Origin: Hippasteria phrygiana
Taxonomy: Eukaryota > Echinodermata > Asteroidea > Valvatida > Goniasteridae
Direction of reading: 5' to 3'
Assembly (NCBI GenBank): GCA_037893225.1
Contig: JAZGUH010000145.1
Coordinates: 1,798,001 to 1,862,000 of the forward strand
DNA length: 64,000 nucleotides
A model generated the notes under the pieces. The model had not been told where the DNA came from and ran no database searches. It saw only the letters and a list, made by a program, of their open reading frames with translations. Positions 10,777 through 21,971 of this stretch are shown in pieces (position 1 is the first letter of the stretch; each line of letters opens with the position of its first letter). The position numbers and the translations under genes are program-made.

Positions 10777-11320
10777 TGTACAGCAGGTATACCATACAAA
10801 ACCTGACAGCTGTCTGGTTTTGTATGGTCAAAAGACTTGCCTGTACTGAACTATGTAAGGTGATGAATGGTAAATCAACTTGACCTCTGTATGGCACTGT
10901 AAGGTTTTGTATGGTTGTACAGGCTGTGTCTGCTGGCAGGTGCAAGGCTTTGTATGGTGAACCAACTCCATTGTGTACTGGGGAACATTGATGAATAGGC
11001 CTATACCATTTTAGAATTAGGGTGGTTTCTCTTATTATATATAACTCACCATAGCCCCAAGTAGTCTGTTGATAAGCCACAATAAAGTATATTTACCACA
11101 CAAAACCATTTGGCATACATTGTACACCACAGTGAAGCATGTTTACCATACAAAACCATTTGGCATACACTGTGTACCACAGTGAAGCATGTTTACCATA
11201 CAAAGGTTTTGCCATGTCAATTAGCTTGCTATATAGCATTACACATGTGTGGGTTAATGCTGTGGGAAAATTTGGATATGAAAATGTTGTAAGGTTTTGT
11301 ATGGTGAAATAGTAGGAGGG
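10777..11320 (+). repeat. Dispersed repeat X, copy 1
   Basis: A 544-bp element built around TTTTGTATGGT and its inverse ACCATACAAAA. It is matched almost throughout, in reverse orientation, at 44479-45006. It includes a 57-bp internal duplication near 11100-11210 and ends GGTGAAATAGTAGGAGGG. No coding potential is seen. Confidence 0.88.
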
Positions 11321-11360
11321 TTGATGGAGGATAGCTGCCTTGGAATGATTAGACATTCAC

Positions 11361-11960
11361 GTAGGCCCAACAGGATAAGCATGGTTATGAACAATTCTAC
11401 GGTTTCAGCTTTTGAAGTTGTTAAAGCAGTGATCACCTTTTTTTAGAAATGAAGCTAACGGTCAGTGAACTGTGCAAGTTATATTCTTGGTGCACAAAAA
11501 GAAATTATCCCAAAAAATACTGCGACTTTGCAATTGTTTCGTTGAGCCACGTCGCATTTCCATGAATGCTTTGTACAGCAGATCAAATGATGCTGGAACA
11601 ACTAATGGTTTATTCATGCGTGTATTGTGTTTCAGGTAATCAGTTACTTGTGGAATACAGGTGGCTAAAAAAATACAAGGTCCGAGCTATATTTTGTAGA
11701 AAGTGGTCTTTTTAGATTACACGCGTGAACATTTGATGTTCAGGGAATCTCTTCACCGTTGGGTACAGAATTTTACCAATTCCAGTAAGTTGGGGTAGCT
11801 TGTCGATTGGGTTGGGGAACAGTTCATGCCTGTATCAAGAAATGGTGTGAGAGGATGTACATGTACATGTATGTATACGCCCCTCCCCCCCCAAAAAAAA
11901 AATAAAAAACAGCAATTCCCCAAAGTTGTTCTTTAAGGTGAAGTACAGCATCAAATTATT
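11361..11960. other. Gene-free stretch
   Basis: Moderately AT-rich sequence with short chance ORFs and a TACATGTACATGTA run near 11860. No repeat partner or exon recognised. Confidence 0.35.
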
Positions 11961-11965
11961 ACATA

Positions 11966-12433
11966 ATACATTTGAAAGTTAACCTCAAAATGGGAATGTC
12001 TCTTCACACCGTTTCTCTTTCTCTTATCTGTGAAAATGTTTTCCCAAAGTGCGAAAACATTTTCACACCTTTTCACAAAAGTGGGAAAACATTTCCATGC
12101 CTTTTCACAAAAGTGGGAAAACATTTTCACGCCTTTTCACAAAAGTGGGAAAACATTTTCACGCCTTTTCACAAAAGTGGGAAAACATTTTTCACGCCTT
12201 TGCACAAAAGTGGGAAAACATTTTTCATGCCTTTGCACAAAAGTGGGAAAACATTTTCACACCTTTTCACAAAAGTGGGAAAATATTTTACTCCTTTTCT
12301 CAAAGTGGGAAAATAATTTTTCACTTGAATTCACAGGTGGGAAAAGTTATTTGAGAAATGTGAAATGGGAAAGTGAATGTGAATTCTTTTCACAAAATTT
12401 CCCATTCCCATTCACAGTGTTAACTTTCAATTG
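11966..12433. mobile_element. MITE with internal 31-bp tandem repeat
   Basis: Left end TTTGAAAGTTAACCTCAAAATG and right end CAGTGTTAACTTTCAATTG form inverted repeats around TTGAAAGTTAAC. The interior is about eight units of a 31-bp repeat containing CACAAAAGTGGGAAAACATTT. Related copies lie at 19240-19560 and 30100-30400. The repeated-peptide ORFs (KSGKTF, QKWENI) come from the repeat. Confidence 0.85.
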
Positions 12434-12439
12434 CAATGT

Positions 12440-13380
12440 ACTGTACATTGTACATGTAAATGTACTGTTCTGATATAATGTAAATATACTGCCACAGAAA
12501 AATTGAACGCCTCCCCCCAGGGCTGTCCATGTACATGTATTTTACAGTATTTCACATTTCATAATATTTTGCTGTGCCAAAAAAAGTTCGGAAAAAAAAG
12601 AAGTTTTGAAAACTAAATTCCAAATTTAAATGTTTTGATTTTGTCAAGAATATCACTCAATCAAGAAGCACAAAGGAAACCTTCAACAGATAAATGATTG
12701 CCTCGCATGATGAAAAAAGTACCAGTATGAGAAGATCCAACACACGGCAGGAATGTGACCGTGTAAACAAAACCCTCGTTTGAACTACCGAGAGTGCAGA
12801 GTCAAATTCAATTGTGGCAACCTGTGTGTGTTTTTTGCCGCAAAAATGATGGGAAATTGTTTGCACTAGCCCCAGCGACCACTTGTGATCCATATCAAAT
12901 CAATATTGACCCAATCCCCCATGGCCAATATATTGGCCGGTTTGGAGATAATTTATTCATTATTTGTGCTAACTCTAGAATTTTTTGCAATAAATAACAG
13001 GTGCAAGCTTGCCAGAAATTCTATTTGGAAACCGGATATATTCGAAATCAGCCATACAAATTTGTGGCACATGCTAAAGAAAACAACTGGAACATCCTGC
13101 AATAAATACAAATGAACACATGTACATGTGCATTTACTCACTAGTGGTCTTCTTGGTATCGTATATGAATAGCCTGCCCATCCATTTTTTCTCAGCATTA
13201 CAGCTCTGGAGTGTTTTTTGTAAAGGCCCAGTGGTCACTGAATCTTGCAAACTATATCTGGTACATGTATATTGGGAGGGCTTTTCAAGCAGCACCTCAC
13301 TCGTCGCTTTTTGTTGGTATGACTATGAGCTAGATGGGAACTTCCAGAGAAATCAGATGAAACAAATTACTAGATAACCA
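12440..13380. other. Gene-free stretch
   Basis: No exon, RNA gene or repeat partner recognised. Contains short ACATGTAC runs and small chance ORFs on both strands. Confidence 0.35.
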
Positions 13381-13387
13381 GATTTTT

Positions 13388-14169
13388 GTCTCGCCTGAAC
13401 GAAGTTCAGAAAGAGACTATGCAATCACTATTTCTGTACATTTTTGTATGTAGTCCGTAGTCCGTATGCAGTCCGTAGTCCGTATGTGTCATTTTGGTTA
13501 AAGTTTCGACAAATTGGTCTTAATACGCAAATTTGAATTCCAATTACAATCAAACTTGGTTCATGCATTCAATAGTGCAACCTTTATATGATGCTTGTGT
13601 CAAAGGTCAAGTACTGAGGTCAAAGGTCATTTGAGCTCAAATGTCATTTGAGCTCAAATGTCATTTGAGCTCAAAGGTCATTTGAGCTCAAAGGTCATTT
13701 GAGCTCAAAGGTCATTTGAGCTCAAAGGTCATTTGAGCTCAAAGGTCATTTGAGCTCAAAGGTCATTTGAGGTCAAAGGTCATTTGAGGTCAAGTTGCAA
13801 AATAGGCTGGAATTGTAAAATTGGTCTTATATGCAAAGTTGCAATCAAACTTGGGTCATGCATTCAATATTGCAACCTTTATATGATGCTTGTGTCAAAG
13901 GTCAAGTACTGAGGTCAAAGGTCATTTGCTGTCAAGTTCTAAAATGGGTTGGAATTGTCCAACTTGTCTCATTTGAATCAAACTTGGGTCATGCATGCAC
14001 TACTGTAACCTTTATATGATGGTCATGTCAAAGGTCAAGTACTCAGGTCAAAGGTCATGTGAGGTCAAGTTGAAAAAGTGGCTGGATTTGTAAAATTGGT
14101 CATTGTGCTATTGTACCGATTGAGGTGTCAAAATGTGCAGAAAATGATTAACGTTTAAGCAGGCGAGAC
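13388..14169. mobile_element. Repeat element with inverted ends and DR1-type motifs
   Basis: Inverted ends GTCTCGCCTG (13388-13397) and CAGGCGAGAC (14160-14169). Inside, a 17-bp tandem repeat (TCATTTGAGCTCAAAGG, about nine copies, 13628-13795) is followed by two more copies of a longer unit that starts with AACTTGGGTCATGCAT. AGGTCAAAGGTCA, the consensus DR1 site for HNF4/RXR-type nuclear receptors, occurs exactly at 13617, 13770, 13912 and 14045. Confidence 0.75.
13628..13795. repeat. 17-bp tandem repeat with TGAGCTCA core
   Basis: About nine copies of TCATTTGAGCTCAAAGG, each with the palindrome TTTGAGCTCAAA and an AAAGGTCA half-site at the junction. The last units change TGAGCTCA to TGAGGTCA, which creates DR1 spacing. 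Confidence 0.92.
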
Positions 14170-14439
14170 GCGTGGTTCAAGAAACCACCTTGTTAAATCT
14201 CTGATTTCCCCTACCGCTATCCAGAATTATACAAAACATGCTTCTGAAATGGATGCAGCAGAACCTTACTATAACACACATCATGGAGCCCTCTACTAAA
14301 AATGTTTAGTATACATGTACATTGTAGCTTTCATATTGTGAATAACGGAATGTACTGAAAACATCAATTTGGGTGCCAAAGGATGTTTGTTATACCAAAT
14401 TTGTGGTATATGGAGCTTTTCAGAAAAAAAAGCCATTAA

Positions 14440-14652
14440 CCCTAACAGCCCAAGGCTTTCTACTAGAATCCTTCCCTAACCACACAAACTCCAACACTGT
14501 GTAGTAAACCTATGGCACATTCTTTGTACTTAGACAAAATCAGGGCATCAAGTCCCATGCAAAGTGATGGTGCCAAGGCTCTACAGTACCCAATCACACA
14601 AAATTCAACACAAATGGGGTGTTTGATTTTGGCAGGTTAGGGAAGGTTAGGG
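14440..14652. mobile_element. TTAA-flanked MITE, CCCTAAC ends
   Basis: TTAA at 14436-14439 and 14653-14656 flank CCCTAACAGCCCAAGG ... GGAAGGTTAGGG. This family explains the recurring AACCCTAACCC strings in the window. Confidence 0.7.
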
Positions 14653-14795
14653 TTAATCCAAAAGCATTGGGCTGTTGAGATATGAGCTTCCTTTAGTTGC
14701 CTCTACATAAAGGCTTTTTTTTTACTTTCAATTAATACCTTTCTGGTATATATGTATATGCCTGCTGTCAAGGATGACTGACACCATTGATTTAA

Positions 14796-15040
14796 CCAGT
14801 TCATGACGGGATTATTTTGACATTGACCGGACCCAGGCGCGGGATTATTTTTCACAAGCCTGGGTGCCAGACGGGTTCAGGTCGTCATCTGCGGGTACCA
14901 CACCCTGATATTCCGGCCTCGCTCACTGCGAGCGGGTCGCTGACAGATATTTCCGGCCTCGCTTGAGTGCGTGTTTATCCGTCATCCGTTCCGAATACCG
15001 CGAACAATTTTCGTGTGTACACGTCATCCGATGCAACTGG
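14796..15040. mobile_element. TTAA-flanked MITE, CCAGTTC ends
   Basis: TTAA at 14792-14795 and 15041-15044 flank CCAGTTCATGACGGG ... CGATGCAACTGG. The interior repeats ATTTCCGGCCTCGCT twice. Its CCAGTT ends resemble the element at 21972-22390. Confidence 0.65.
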
Positions 15041-15249
15041 TTAAACACAATGGCTTGAAACCATTTTCTTTCCCGAGTTGGCCTGATACCCAACCTATGC
15101 TTTGTACACATTCTGGCATAAATATGCACCTAATTTTAAATATTATCCTATCTGTGATTATGCTTTGGAACATTTGAAGAAAACTGTTGTGATGTTTCTG
15201 AGATGTTTCAGGACAGGTTGGGCATCAGGTCAACTTTTATAAAGGTGGT

Positions 15250-16660
15250 TTCTTCAGATGCCGGATGAATGGAACCACACTTTATGATGGGACCATAAAT
15301 GTGACCGGCTCTGCAAAAAGGGGTATTATCTCGAAAATTTGAAAAATGAGTTTTATACATCTATCCTAATAAGCTTTAATTTGGTGTAGGTTTGACCCCT
15401 GTGGCATTTTGTGTTCTCGAAATATCTTGAAATTTGTATACTCCTATTTTCCAATTTAACGGAAGTGCGTATACATGTAGGCCTTTAAACACAAAAAGTG
15501 CAAAGAAATATTGATTTTGATATTGATCAACATTGATTTTTTCATTTTAAATATCAATATTAATGTTTCTGAAAATACATTCTGAAAATATAGATCTATA
15601 ACAGAAGCCAACAAACCAAAAACAACAAAATCACTTATGTGAAGATTTTTTCGCCCACTTCACATAGAACAGCCCTGTGTGTGTTTTCACATAGTGCGAC
15701 ATAATACCCTTTTTTGTAGAGCGGGTCACAAATGTGATGTGGTCTCGGAAAACCCTTCACATGGTTACATTTGTCATTCTTGTATAACATTAATAAAGGC
15801 ACTGTGTTGCTTTCAAAACTGTTTTATTCATGATTCTAGGATGTCTGTTACTCGAGTTACATTTGTACGCTGTCAGGAATTTAAGAAAACCAGCTGACCT
15901 TGAATACCAAAAAGTACATTACGTCATTATGACGTCACACATTTTTCACATTTATATGTAAGTATCTATGACCCAATAAACCTATAACAAAAATATTTTT
16001 GAAATTAGTATGTCCCATTGAAGAGATACATGTATGGCTTAAAGATTTGTTACGGTCTGAAAATCTCCAGACTATCCGTAAATATAAATTACTAGAAAAA
16101 GCAACAAAGAAATCAAACAAGATCACACTGATATAAAGAACAAGGAAAAAATGTGATTTAATAATGAGAATATTCGAGAATCAATAGGGTTTATGTAGAA
16201 TTAAGAAAAGATCTTATACAATATATAACTTAAAATAATCTTTCGGGCGAGGACTTATATAGGTGAGGGCTCAGATGACTTGGGCAGCTCTGCAATGGGC
16301 GAGGACTTGGACGACTTGGGCACTCAGCAACTTACGAGGACGACTCCAATAATGCGAGCGAATACAGTTCTTTGGCGAGCTGGAACACGGGGCGAATTCA
16401 CCTTCAAAACGGCCGAAGAGAGACGAAAATAGCAGGGGATGACACAAACTGGCTCCCGTCGCGAAAATATGGGGGATATGAGACCCCAAATAATGAACCG
16501 ATGACAGTTCACAAATAAATGTCTCTTTTCCGGAAATAAAACTCAGCTCTAACTGTCTCCAGACGCTCCTACGCAGACGAGTCATATACAGGTCATATGT
16601 CCAGATAAAATGGCTCGATAAACTCGATAACCAAAATCCCAACGGATTTCTCCGTCTGTC
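15250..16660. other. Gene-free stretch upstream of the Penelope copy
   Basis: AT-rich to about 16200, then GC-richer. The minus strand of 16271-16693 is open for 140 codons but resembles no protein I know. It may be an inverted leader fragment of the adjacent Penelope element, since inverted terminal pieces are common at 5'-truncated Penelope copies. Confidence 0.35.
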
Positions 16661-16667
16661 TAAAGTC

Positions 16668-16680
16668 TGTCTAAAGTCCT
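16668..16680. repeat. Left 13-bp direct repeat flanking the Penelope copy
   Basis: TGTCTAAAGTCCT, repeated exactly at 18582-18594 on the other side of the element. This is a likely target-site duplication. Part of it (TGTCTAAAGTC) also occurs in tandem at 16657-16667. Confidence 0.7.
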
Positions 16681-18216
16681 GGTAATGGTTCACCTACGGA
16701 ACGTATCTCCCTGTTTATTGACAGTTTTCTCAAACCCCTCGTTCCACAGATGCCATCATACATCCATGACACCCCAGACTTTCTGCGCAAGCTGGATGGA
16801 ATCAAGAACAAGATTCCCAGCACAGCCATCATTGGGACTTTTGACGTTTCATCCCTGTACACCAACATCCCCCACGAGGAGGGTATTCGTGCTTGTTCCT
16901 CGGCCCTGGCCAAGGCAGGACACACAACCCCACCCATCAGTGATATTGGCACCCTCATGAGACTTGTACTAACCAAGAACAATTTTTCCTTCCTAGGCAA
17001 ACACTATCTACAGGTACACGGTACAGCCATGGGCACTCGCATGGCCCCCTCCTTTGCATGCCTCTTCATGGGCGACCTCGAAGAGCGCATGCTTGCCTCA
17101 GCACCATGTCGCCCCTGGGTATGGTGGAGATATATTGACGATGTATTTTTCATCTGGACCAGCGATCAGGACAGTCTGGAGACTTTCATTAATCACATTA
17201 ATTCCTTCCACAGGACCATCAAGTTTACATCAGAGTATTCAGTGCATCAGACCAACTTCCTGGATGTCACCATCCGCAAGGAAGACAACTCGGTAACCAC
17301 TGATCTGTATTCTAAACCCACAGACACCCACCAGTACCTCCACTCCTCCAGCTGTCACCCCAGGCATTGCAAGACAGGCATAGCATTCAGCCAGGCACTT
17401 AGACTCAGAAGGATTTGTTCTAATAATTCTGACTTTTCCCATCATGTACAGGTACTGAAGAATAACTTGGTTGCCAGGGGCCACAGCTCCCGCCAAGTTC
17501 AACGTGCTATCGCCAGAGCCAAATCTATCACCAGAGATTTTGCGCTCAAGAAAAAGACACCTAGCACTAATGCCGACCCCAAGATTCCCTTGGTCACCAC
17601 CTTTCATCCTAGTCTCCCTCCCCTTCGTAAAATAACTAATGACAACCATCATATCCTTCATACTTCAGATCGCCTTGCCCGTGCCGCCCCTGACAACCCA
17701 ATATTGGCTTATAGGCGCCCCCGCAATCTACGAGACCTGATTGTTCGAGCCGAGGTCCCCACCTTGGCTGCATCCCCTCCCATACAGCATGGTACTTTTA
17801 AGTGCGATTCCAGGTGTGTTGTTTGCCAGACTCACATGCAGGAGTCTGACTCCTTTTCTGGCCATTCATCTGGAACTACTCACAGAACCAATGGCAACAT
17901 TACTTGCAACACCTCTAATGTCATATATCTCATTTCTTGCAGGGTTTGTGGTATCCAGTATGTCGGGGAGACCAAGAACACGCTCAAGAAGCGTTTCTAT
18001 GGCCATCGATCGACTGTAAACACCAAGAAAATTGACACCCCTGTTGGTCATCACTTCAACTTGCCTAACCATTCCATTTCTGATATGATTCTACAGGGCA
18101 TAGAATCACTTTTCCACCGCAAGGACTCAGTTCGCCTCAGCCGAGAGAAAGTTTGGATGAAACGTCTTCGGACTATTCAACCACATGGTCTAAACATCCA
18201 GGAAGGGAATGATTAA
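16681..18216 (+). CDS. Penelope-type reverse transcriptase with GIY-YIG endonuclease, 5'-truncated
   Basis: 511 codons are open from 16681 to the stop at 18214-18216; the first ATG is at 16750. RT motifs appear in order: TFDVSSLYTNIPHEEG (motif A), HGTAMGTRMAPSFACLFMGD (motif B), WWRYIDDVFFIW (motif C with both catalytic aspartates), then NFLDVTIRKED and LYSKPTDTHQYLHSSS. The C-terminal GIY-YIG endonuclease starts at NVIYLISCRVCGIQYVGET, with the downstream Arg in LKKRFYGHR and Glu in SREKVWMKR. Full-length Penelope-like proteins also have an N-terminal part and an earlier RT motif, which are absent. No stop or frameshift interrupts the remainder, so the copy looks young, but it cannot be autonomous. 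Confidence 0.9.
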   Translation, partial: GNGSPTERISLFIDSFLKPLVPQMPSYIHDTPDFLRKLDGIKNKIPSTAIIGTFDVSSLYTNIPHEEGIRACSSALAKAGHTTPPISDIGTLMRLVLTKNNFSFLGKHYLQVHGTAMGTRMAPSFACLFMGDLEERMLASAPCRPWVWWRYIDDVFFIWTSDQDSLETFINHINSFHRTIKFTSEYSVHQTNFLDVTIRKEDNSVTTDLYSKPTDTHQYLHSSSCHPRHCKTGIAFSQALRLRRICSNNSDFSHHVQVLKNNLVARGHSSRQVQRAIARAKSITRDFALKKKTPSTNADPKIPLVTTFHPSLPPLRKITNDNHHILHTSDRLARAAPDNPILAYRRPRNLRDLIVRAEVPTLAASPPIQHGTFKCDSRCVVCQTHMQESDSFSGHSSGTTHRTNGNITCNTSNVIYLISCRVCGIQYVGETKNTLKKRFYGHRSTVNTKKIDTPVGHHFNLPNHSISDMILQGIESLFHRKDSVRLSREKVWMKRLRTIQPHGLNIQEGND

Positions 18217-18530
18217 CTTTTAATTTTTCCCCCATTGTCATTTGTTTACAGATTATCCTCCTGGCAAACCCTCTTGGGGTCTCTTGGCCAAATGGGGTTG
18301 TCTTACCATTTCCTGTTTATCTTTGCCACTAACCACATTCCTTTGTCCAATTCCCCAGCTTCAACCTTCATCCTAATCCCTCCCCGCATTCATCCTTACC
18401 CAAACCTCTCTCTTTGATGTTTACCCACTGCCATGCTCCCTTGCATCCCTCTTTTGTGTTTCTCCACCCACCCCCTCATGCATGTGTGTTCCCTACATGT
18501 TTGTTTCTTGTACTCTGTCATTTGCCTTTG

Positions 18531-18563
18531 AGAAAGAACTTGCTTAAGTTCGAAACGTCAGGC
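18531..18563 (+). other. Penelope-terminal hairpin, hammerhead-like
   Basis: TTTGAGAA, a perfect GAACTT-GCTT-AAGTTC hairpin, then GAAACGTC. The order CUGANGA-like, stem II, GAAAC, GUC corresponds to a hammerhead ribozyme, which Penelope-like elements are known to carry in their terminal repeats. The first core segment deviates from CUGANGA, so cleavage is uncertain. Confidence 0.5.
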
Positions 18564-18581
18564 CAGCAATTTTTTTTGATT

Positions 18582-18594
18582 TGTCTAAAGTCCT
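18582..18594. repeat. Right 13-bp direct repeat flanking the Penelope copy
   Basis: Exact copy of TGTCTAAAGTCCT from 16668-16680, just after the T-rich tail of the element. Confidence 0.7.
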
Positions 18595-18599
18595 TGTCG

Positions 18600-19235
18600 A
18601 AAATCTCAAGTCCTGATTTTGTTCTGAAGTTAGCCCGTATATATAAAGAAATTTCCTACATTCTAGAAATTACTATAATTCTAGAGAATTCTTACAATCT
18701 GGAAACTTCTGACGATTACGCCACATCTAAAAAAACATTTAAACAGCTTCTCTAAAGACCTACATGTAGCGTACACGAGATTTCTACACAGAATCTTCAA
18801 GTACATACATGTATAAGGCTTCGCGTAAACAACTTTGACCCATTCATTCACAAGTTTGGGTCAGCCGAGGTCGCACGCATTTTATATGCAAATAATTGAT
18901 GCGTGTCCTCGCCCACGTTTGTGACGGTTGTACATAATACTGAATGAGGGGCATAATATATACATTCCGTGAGGGGAATTTCATAACACTGACAACATTT
19001 ACTTGTGTACATAACAGGTAAAAAAAAAACAGAAAAAAATACTTGAAGTCTTGTTGAATAGAAGTACAATGTACAGAGCTTAAATTCATACAAATACAGT
19101 AACACACATATACATGTACATCCACTAGACCATCAGGCTAGTAGAACAAGTGATCCACTTACTTAACCAGAGTCATTTTTCAAGACCAGTGTCTATCAAA
19201 AATTGTACAGGCGCTGTTAATTACATGTACAGTAC
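18600..19235. other. Gene-free stretch
   Basis: AT-rich with short ORFs on the minus strand that lack any recognisable domain. No repeat partner recognised. Confidence 0.35.
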
Positions 19236-19239
19236 ATTG

Positions 19240-19562
19240 CAATTGAAAGTTAACCTCAAAATGGAATTCCCAGGGAATTGATTTTCATTTCACAAAATGT
19301 GAAATGTTTTTTTCAAAGTGGGAAAACATTTCCATGCCTTTTCACACAAGTAGGAAAACATTGTCACGCCTTTTCACACGAGTGGGTAAATATTTTCAAT
19401 TTCTTTTTAGCAAAGTGGGAAAATAATTTCCCACTTGAATTCGGGGGGGGGGGGGGGGGGGGGTGGGAATTTTCCCACACAACTTTCATTTATGTGAATG
19501 TGAATTAGAATGGGAATTCTTTTCACAAAATTGCCCATTCACAGTGTTAACTTTCAGTTGGA
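19240..19562. mobile_element. MITE of the GAAAGTTAAC family, copy 2
   Basis: Ends CAATTGAAAGTTAACCTCAA and CAGTGTTAACTTTCAGTTG match the element at 11966-12433. It holds about three 31-bp units plus a G run of about 21 bases at 19443. Confidence 0.8.
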
Positions 19563-19569
19563 ATGTACT

Positions 19570-20931
19570 GTACAGTTGAGTCCCAATGTCTTAATAATTG
19601 AAGATTTGTTAAATAAATGAAAATAAACAAAGCTGGCTTTATTCAAAGTTGAAAATTTGAGATTCATTACAAAACTGTAAAATTATTTGAAAGAAAATTA
19701 CAACCCCACTGGTCTACATCATGTAGTTTTGTTTTGGAGTATATCTACATACGTACATACATTGTAGATCATTGTAGACCACTCCAGTGCAAATTTTATA
19801 TCCCTAAAGTCCATGTATACACGTATGCAGAACATCTGTGCAGATCTTAAGAAATTACATGACACCTTGTTTAAAGTGGCCATAAAGTTACATACATGAG
19901 ATTTGTCGGGATTTTGTCCTGATTTCAGGATTTTTTGTCGGGATTTTAGAATTTCTAAAGAATCTCTTTTGCAATCTGGAATTCCTGAGGTGTTGTCCTA
20001 AAGGTGTTTTCACCTGTAAAAGTGGATATTAGATCAATAAAACCGGATATTTGAAGGGGTTGCCTTTAGGCATATACAAACTATATGTTGATCTGGAATC
20101 CTCGTGGATTTTTCGTGGATTTTTTGGCCAATCTCATCACCCCTGGTACATGCATCTCTTGTCAAAATAACTAAAAGGTCTGTGCACTGCATGCAGTGGA
20201 CAGTGCATGACATGATGCATTTAGGTAGTGCCTTTTTTTTGTTTTTTGTTAGAAGCATTTCATTAGCAGGATTTTCTTACAGGACGTTTTTTTTGTGTCT
20301 AAAAGTGTGCAGATAAAGGCCTAGTTTAATAATGAGGTGTTACGGTATATATATTTAAAAAATGGACTATTTTCACTCATGACAAGACAGAACTACGGTA
20401 TATGTACATGTAGGCTCCATTAGTGATGCCATTATTAGCATTTTGTTTTCAAAACAGAATATACTTTGGATATCACTGTGGGGGGGGGGGCTAGTTTTTG
20501 TGTAAACAGATGTTATTTATATACACTATGACATTTACAAATAATAGATTTGTTACTTTTCCCCACATGCTGTCTGCTTGATTGAATCAAGCTTCAAACC
20601 ATTCTTGAAATATCCTGTATTGATGAAAGGTAAAGTCCATGTTTACCCCCTGCAGTTATCCTTCAATTGTCTGTGACAGGCTTGACTTGGCATAAAGCCT
20701 GTAGTACCTTTGTACAATTGGGGTTGGCTGGCTTGGTTTCCATAGTGTTGATGAATAGAATCGATTATGCACCAGGGTACCCTGAATGAGGGAATGAGTT
20801 GCCACAGGGACTTTTATTCTGAATTGTGGCTGTTCGACATGTTGGGTGTTACATGTAGTAACTCATACAATGGTGTACAATAATGTATGGTAAGGTGAAA
20901 GCTGACCATGGATTAGTGGCTGTGTTGCCAT
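19570..20931. other. Gene-free stretch
   Basis: AT-rich DNA with a G run at 20481. Short ORFs carry no recognisable domains. Confidence 0.35.
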
Positions 20932-20935
20932 TTAA

Positions 20936-21193
20936 CCCCTTGCATACGGATGACGCAAATATGCGCACACAAAAAACAGTGCCACCAGGCCGGATGATGC
21001 AATTGGCCGCCGTTTGTGCAGTTTCAATCCATTGTTGGATTAAACAGTGTCACCAGGCCGGATGACGCCATTGGCCGCTGTTTGTGCAGTTTCAATCCAT
21101 TGTTGACTGCACAAACACATTGTAGCGCTTTGCTTGGCTGCCAGAGCCGCCGCGGCACCCCGACGTCTCCCGTAAAATACCGTACTCAAGGGG
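20936..21193. mobile_element. TTAA-flanked MITE, CCCCTTG ends, copy 1
   Basis: TTAA at 20932-20935 and 21194-21197 flank CCCCTTGCATACGG ... GTACTCAAGGGG. The interior segment CACCAGGCCGGATGA plus GTTTGTGCAGTTTCAATCCA is duplicated in tandem. Homologous to 51425-51638. Confidence 0.85.
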
Positions 21194-21382
21194 TTAAAGT
21201 GCTTACAACAACATTCATGTACAAGTTTGTATGCTTGTATTTGTACATGTACAAATGTAGCTTGCAAAAAGGTGAAGACCACTGTTTTTAAATCACACAT
21301 GTACAAAAACTGTATGGCATTACATGTACATATACATGTACATGTAAGTTACATTGTTACCTGAAGTTTAAGTATAGTTTAA

Positions 21383-21648
21383 CCCTAACCCCTTGGGTAA
21401 CTTTACTAGAAAGTATCCTGAATCCGCCAAAATCCACCTATTTTGTCATGCGCAAAAAGTTGGTTTTGGTGACTTCTCAATATAAATATGGAGGTCCTGA
21501 ATCTATCAGAATCCTGCAGTACCGCTAGGCTTACAATCCTCAATCCATCAAAATCCCCCAGTTTTCAATATGGAGGTATCATGAATCCGCCGAAATCCTC
21601 CAAAACAGGGTTTGGATTTTGATGGATTTAGGTACATGTAGGTTAGGG
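21383..21648. mobile_element. TTAA-flanked MITE, CCCTAACC ends
   Basis: TTAA at 21379-21382 and 21649-21652 flank CCCTAACCCCTTGGG ... GTAGGTTAGGG. The interior repeats TGAATCCGCCAAAATCC-like units. The telomere-like CCCTAA occurs only once at each end, so it is a terminal motif rather than an interstitial telomere. Confidence 0.75.
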
Positions 21649-21971
21649 TTAAATTTAAATACATATACGTGGAAAAAGTGTTGCTATATTGGGGTTTTTA
21701 CTATAATTCATTGACAAGTTAAAAAAATGGCGTATTAATCAATGGTGTTTAAAAAGTAAATTTCTGATCTGGGTTTTTTTTTTAAGTTGTTAAATTTGAA
21801 TAAAAAAGATAAAATGTATACATGTACATGTATGTATGTTCCAATGAGTACAGGTAGTTTTGTTTTCAAATCACAGAAAGAAATTAATCAACAGAAATCA
21901 ATCAGTTGTACATATGTACATGTACAGTTTTTGGTTCATGCTTTTTTGGAATGGGGTGTCAAGAGTGTTAA

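Larger units (their letters stand above)
16681..18581 (+). mobile_element. 5'-truncated Penelope-like retroelement
   Basis: The reading frame begins exactly at the left direct repeat (GNGSPTERISLFIDSFLKPL is open from 16681), so the 5' part including the first RT motif is missing. An uninterrupted ORF, a 3' UTR, a terminal hairpin (18531-18560) and a T-rich tail follow. A matching 13-bp repeat on each side suggests one target-primed insertion that lost its 5' end on arrival. Confidence 0.88.

Noticed and set aside
11972..12473. ORFs with repeated FTKVGKHF or QKWENI peptides
   Set aside because: Encoded by the 31-bp tandem repeat in three frames within a MITE.
16271..16693. 140-codon minus-strand ORF upstream of the Penelope copy as a gene
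   Set aside because: No recognisable domain or splice partner. It may be an inverted Penelope leader fragment, but I could not confirm that.
21379..21652. Interstitial telomere (CCCTAA) tract
   Set aside because: Only one or two CCCTAA units occur at each end and they are inverted; they are the termini of a TTAA-flanked MITE.
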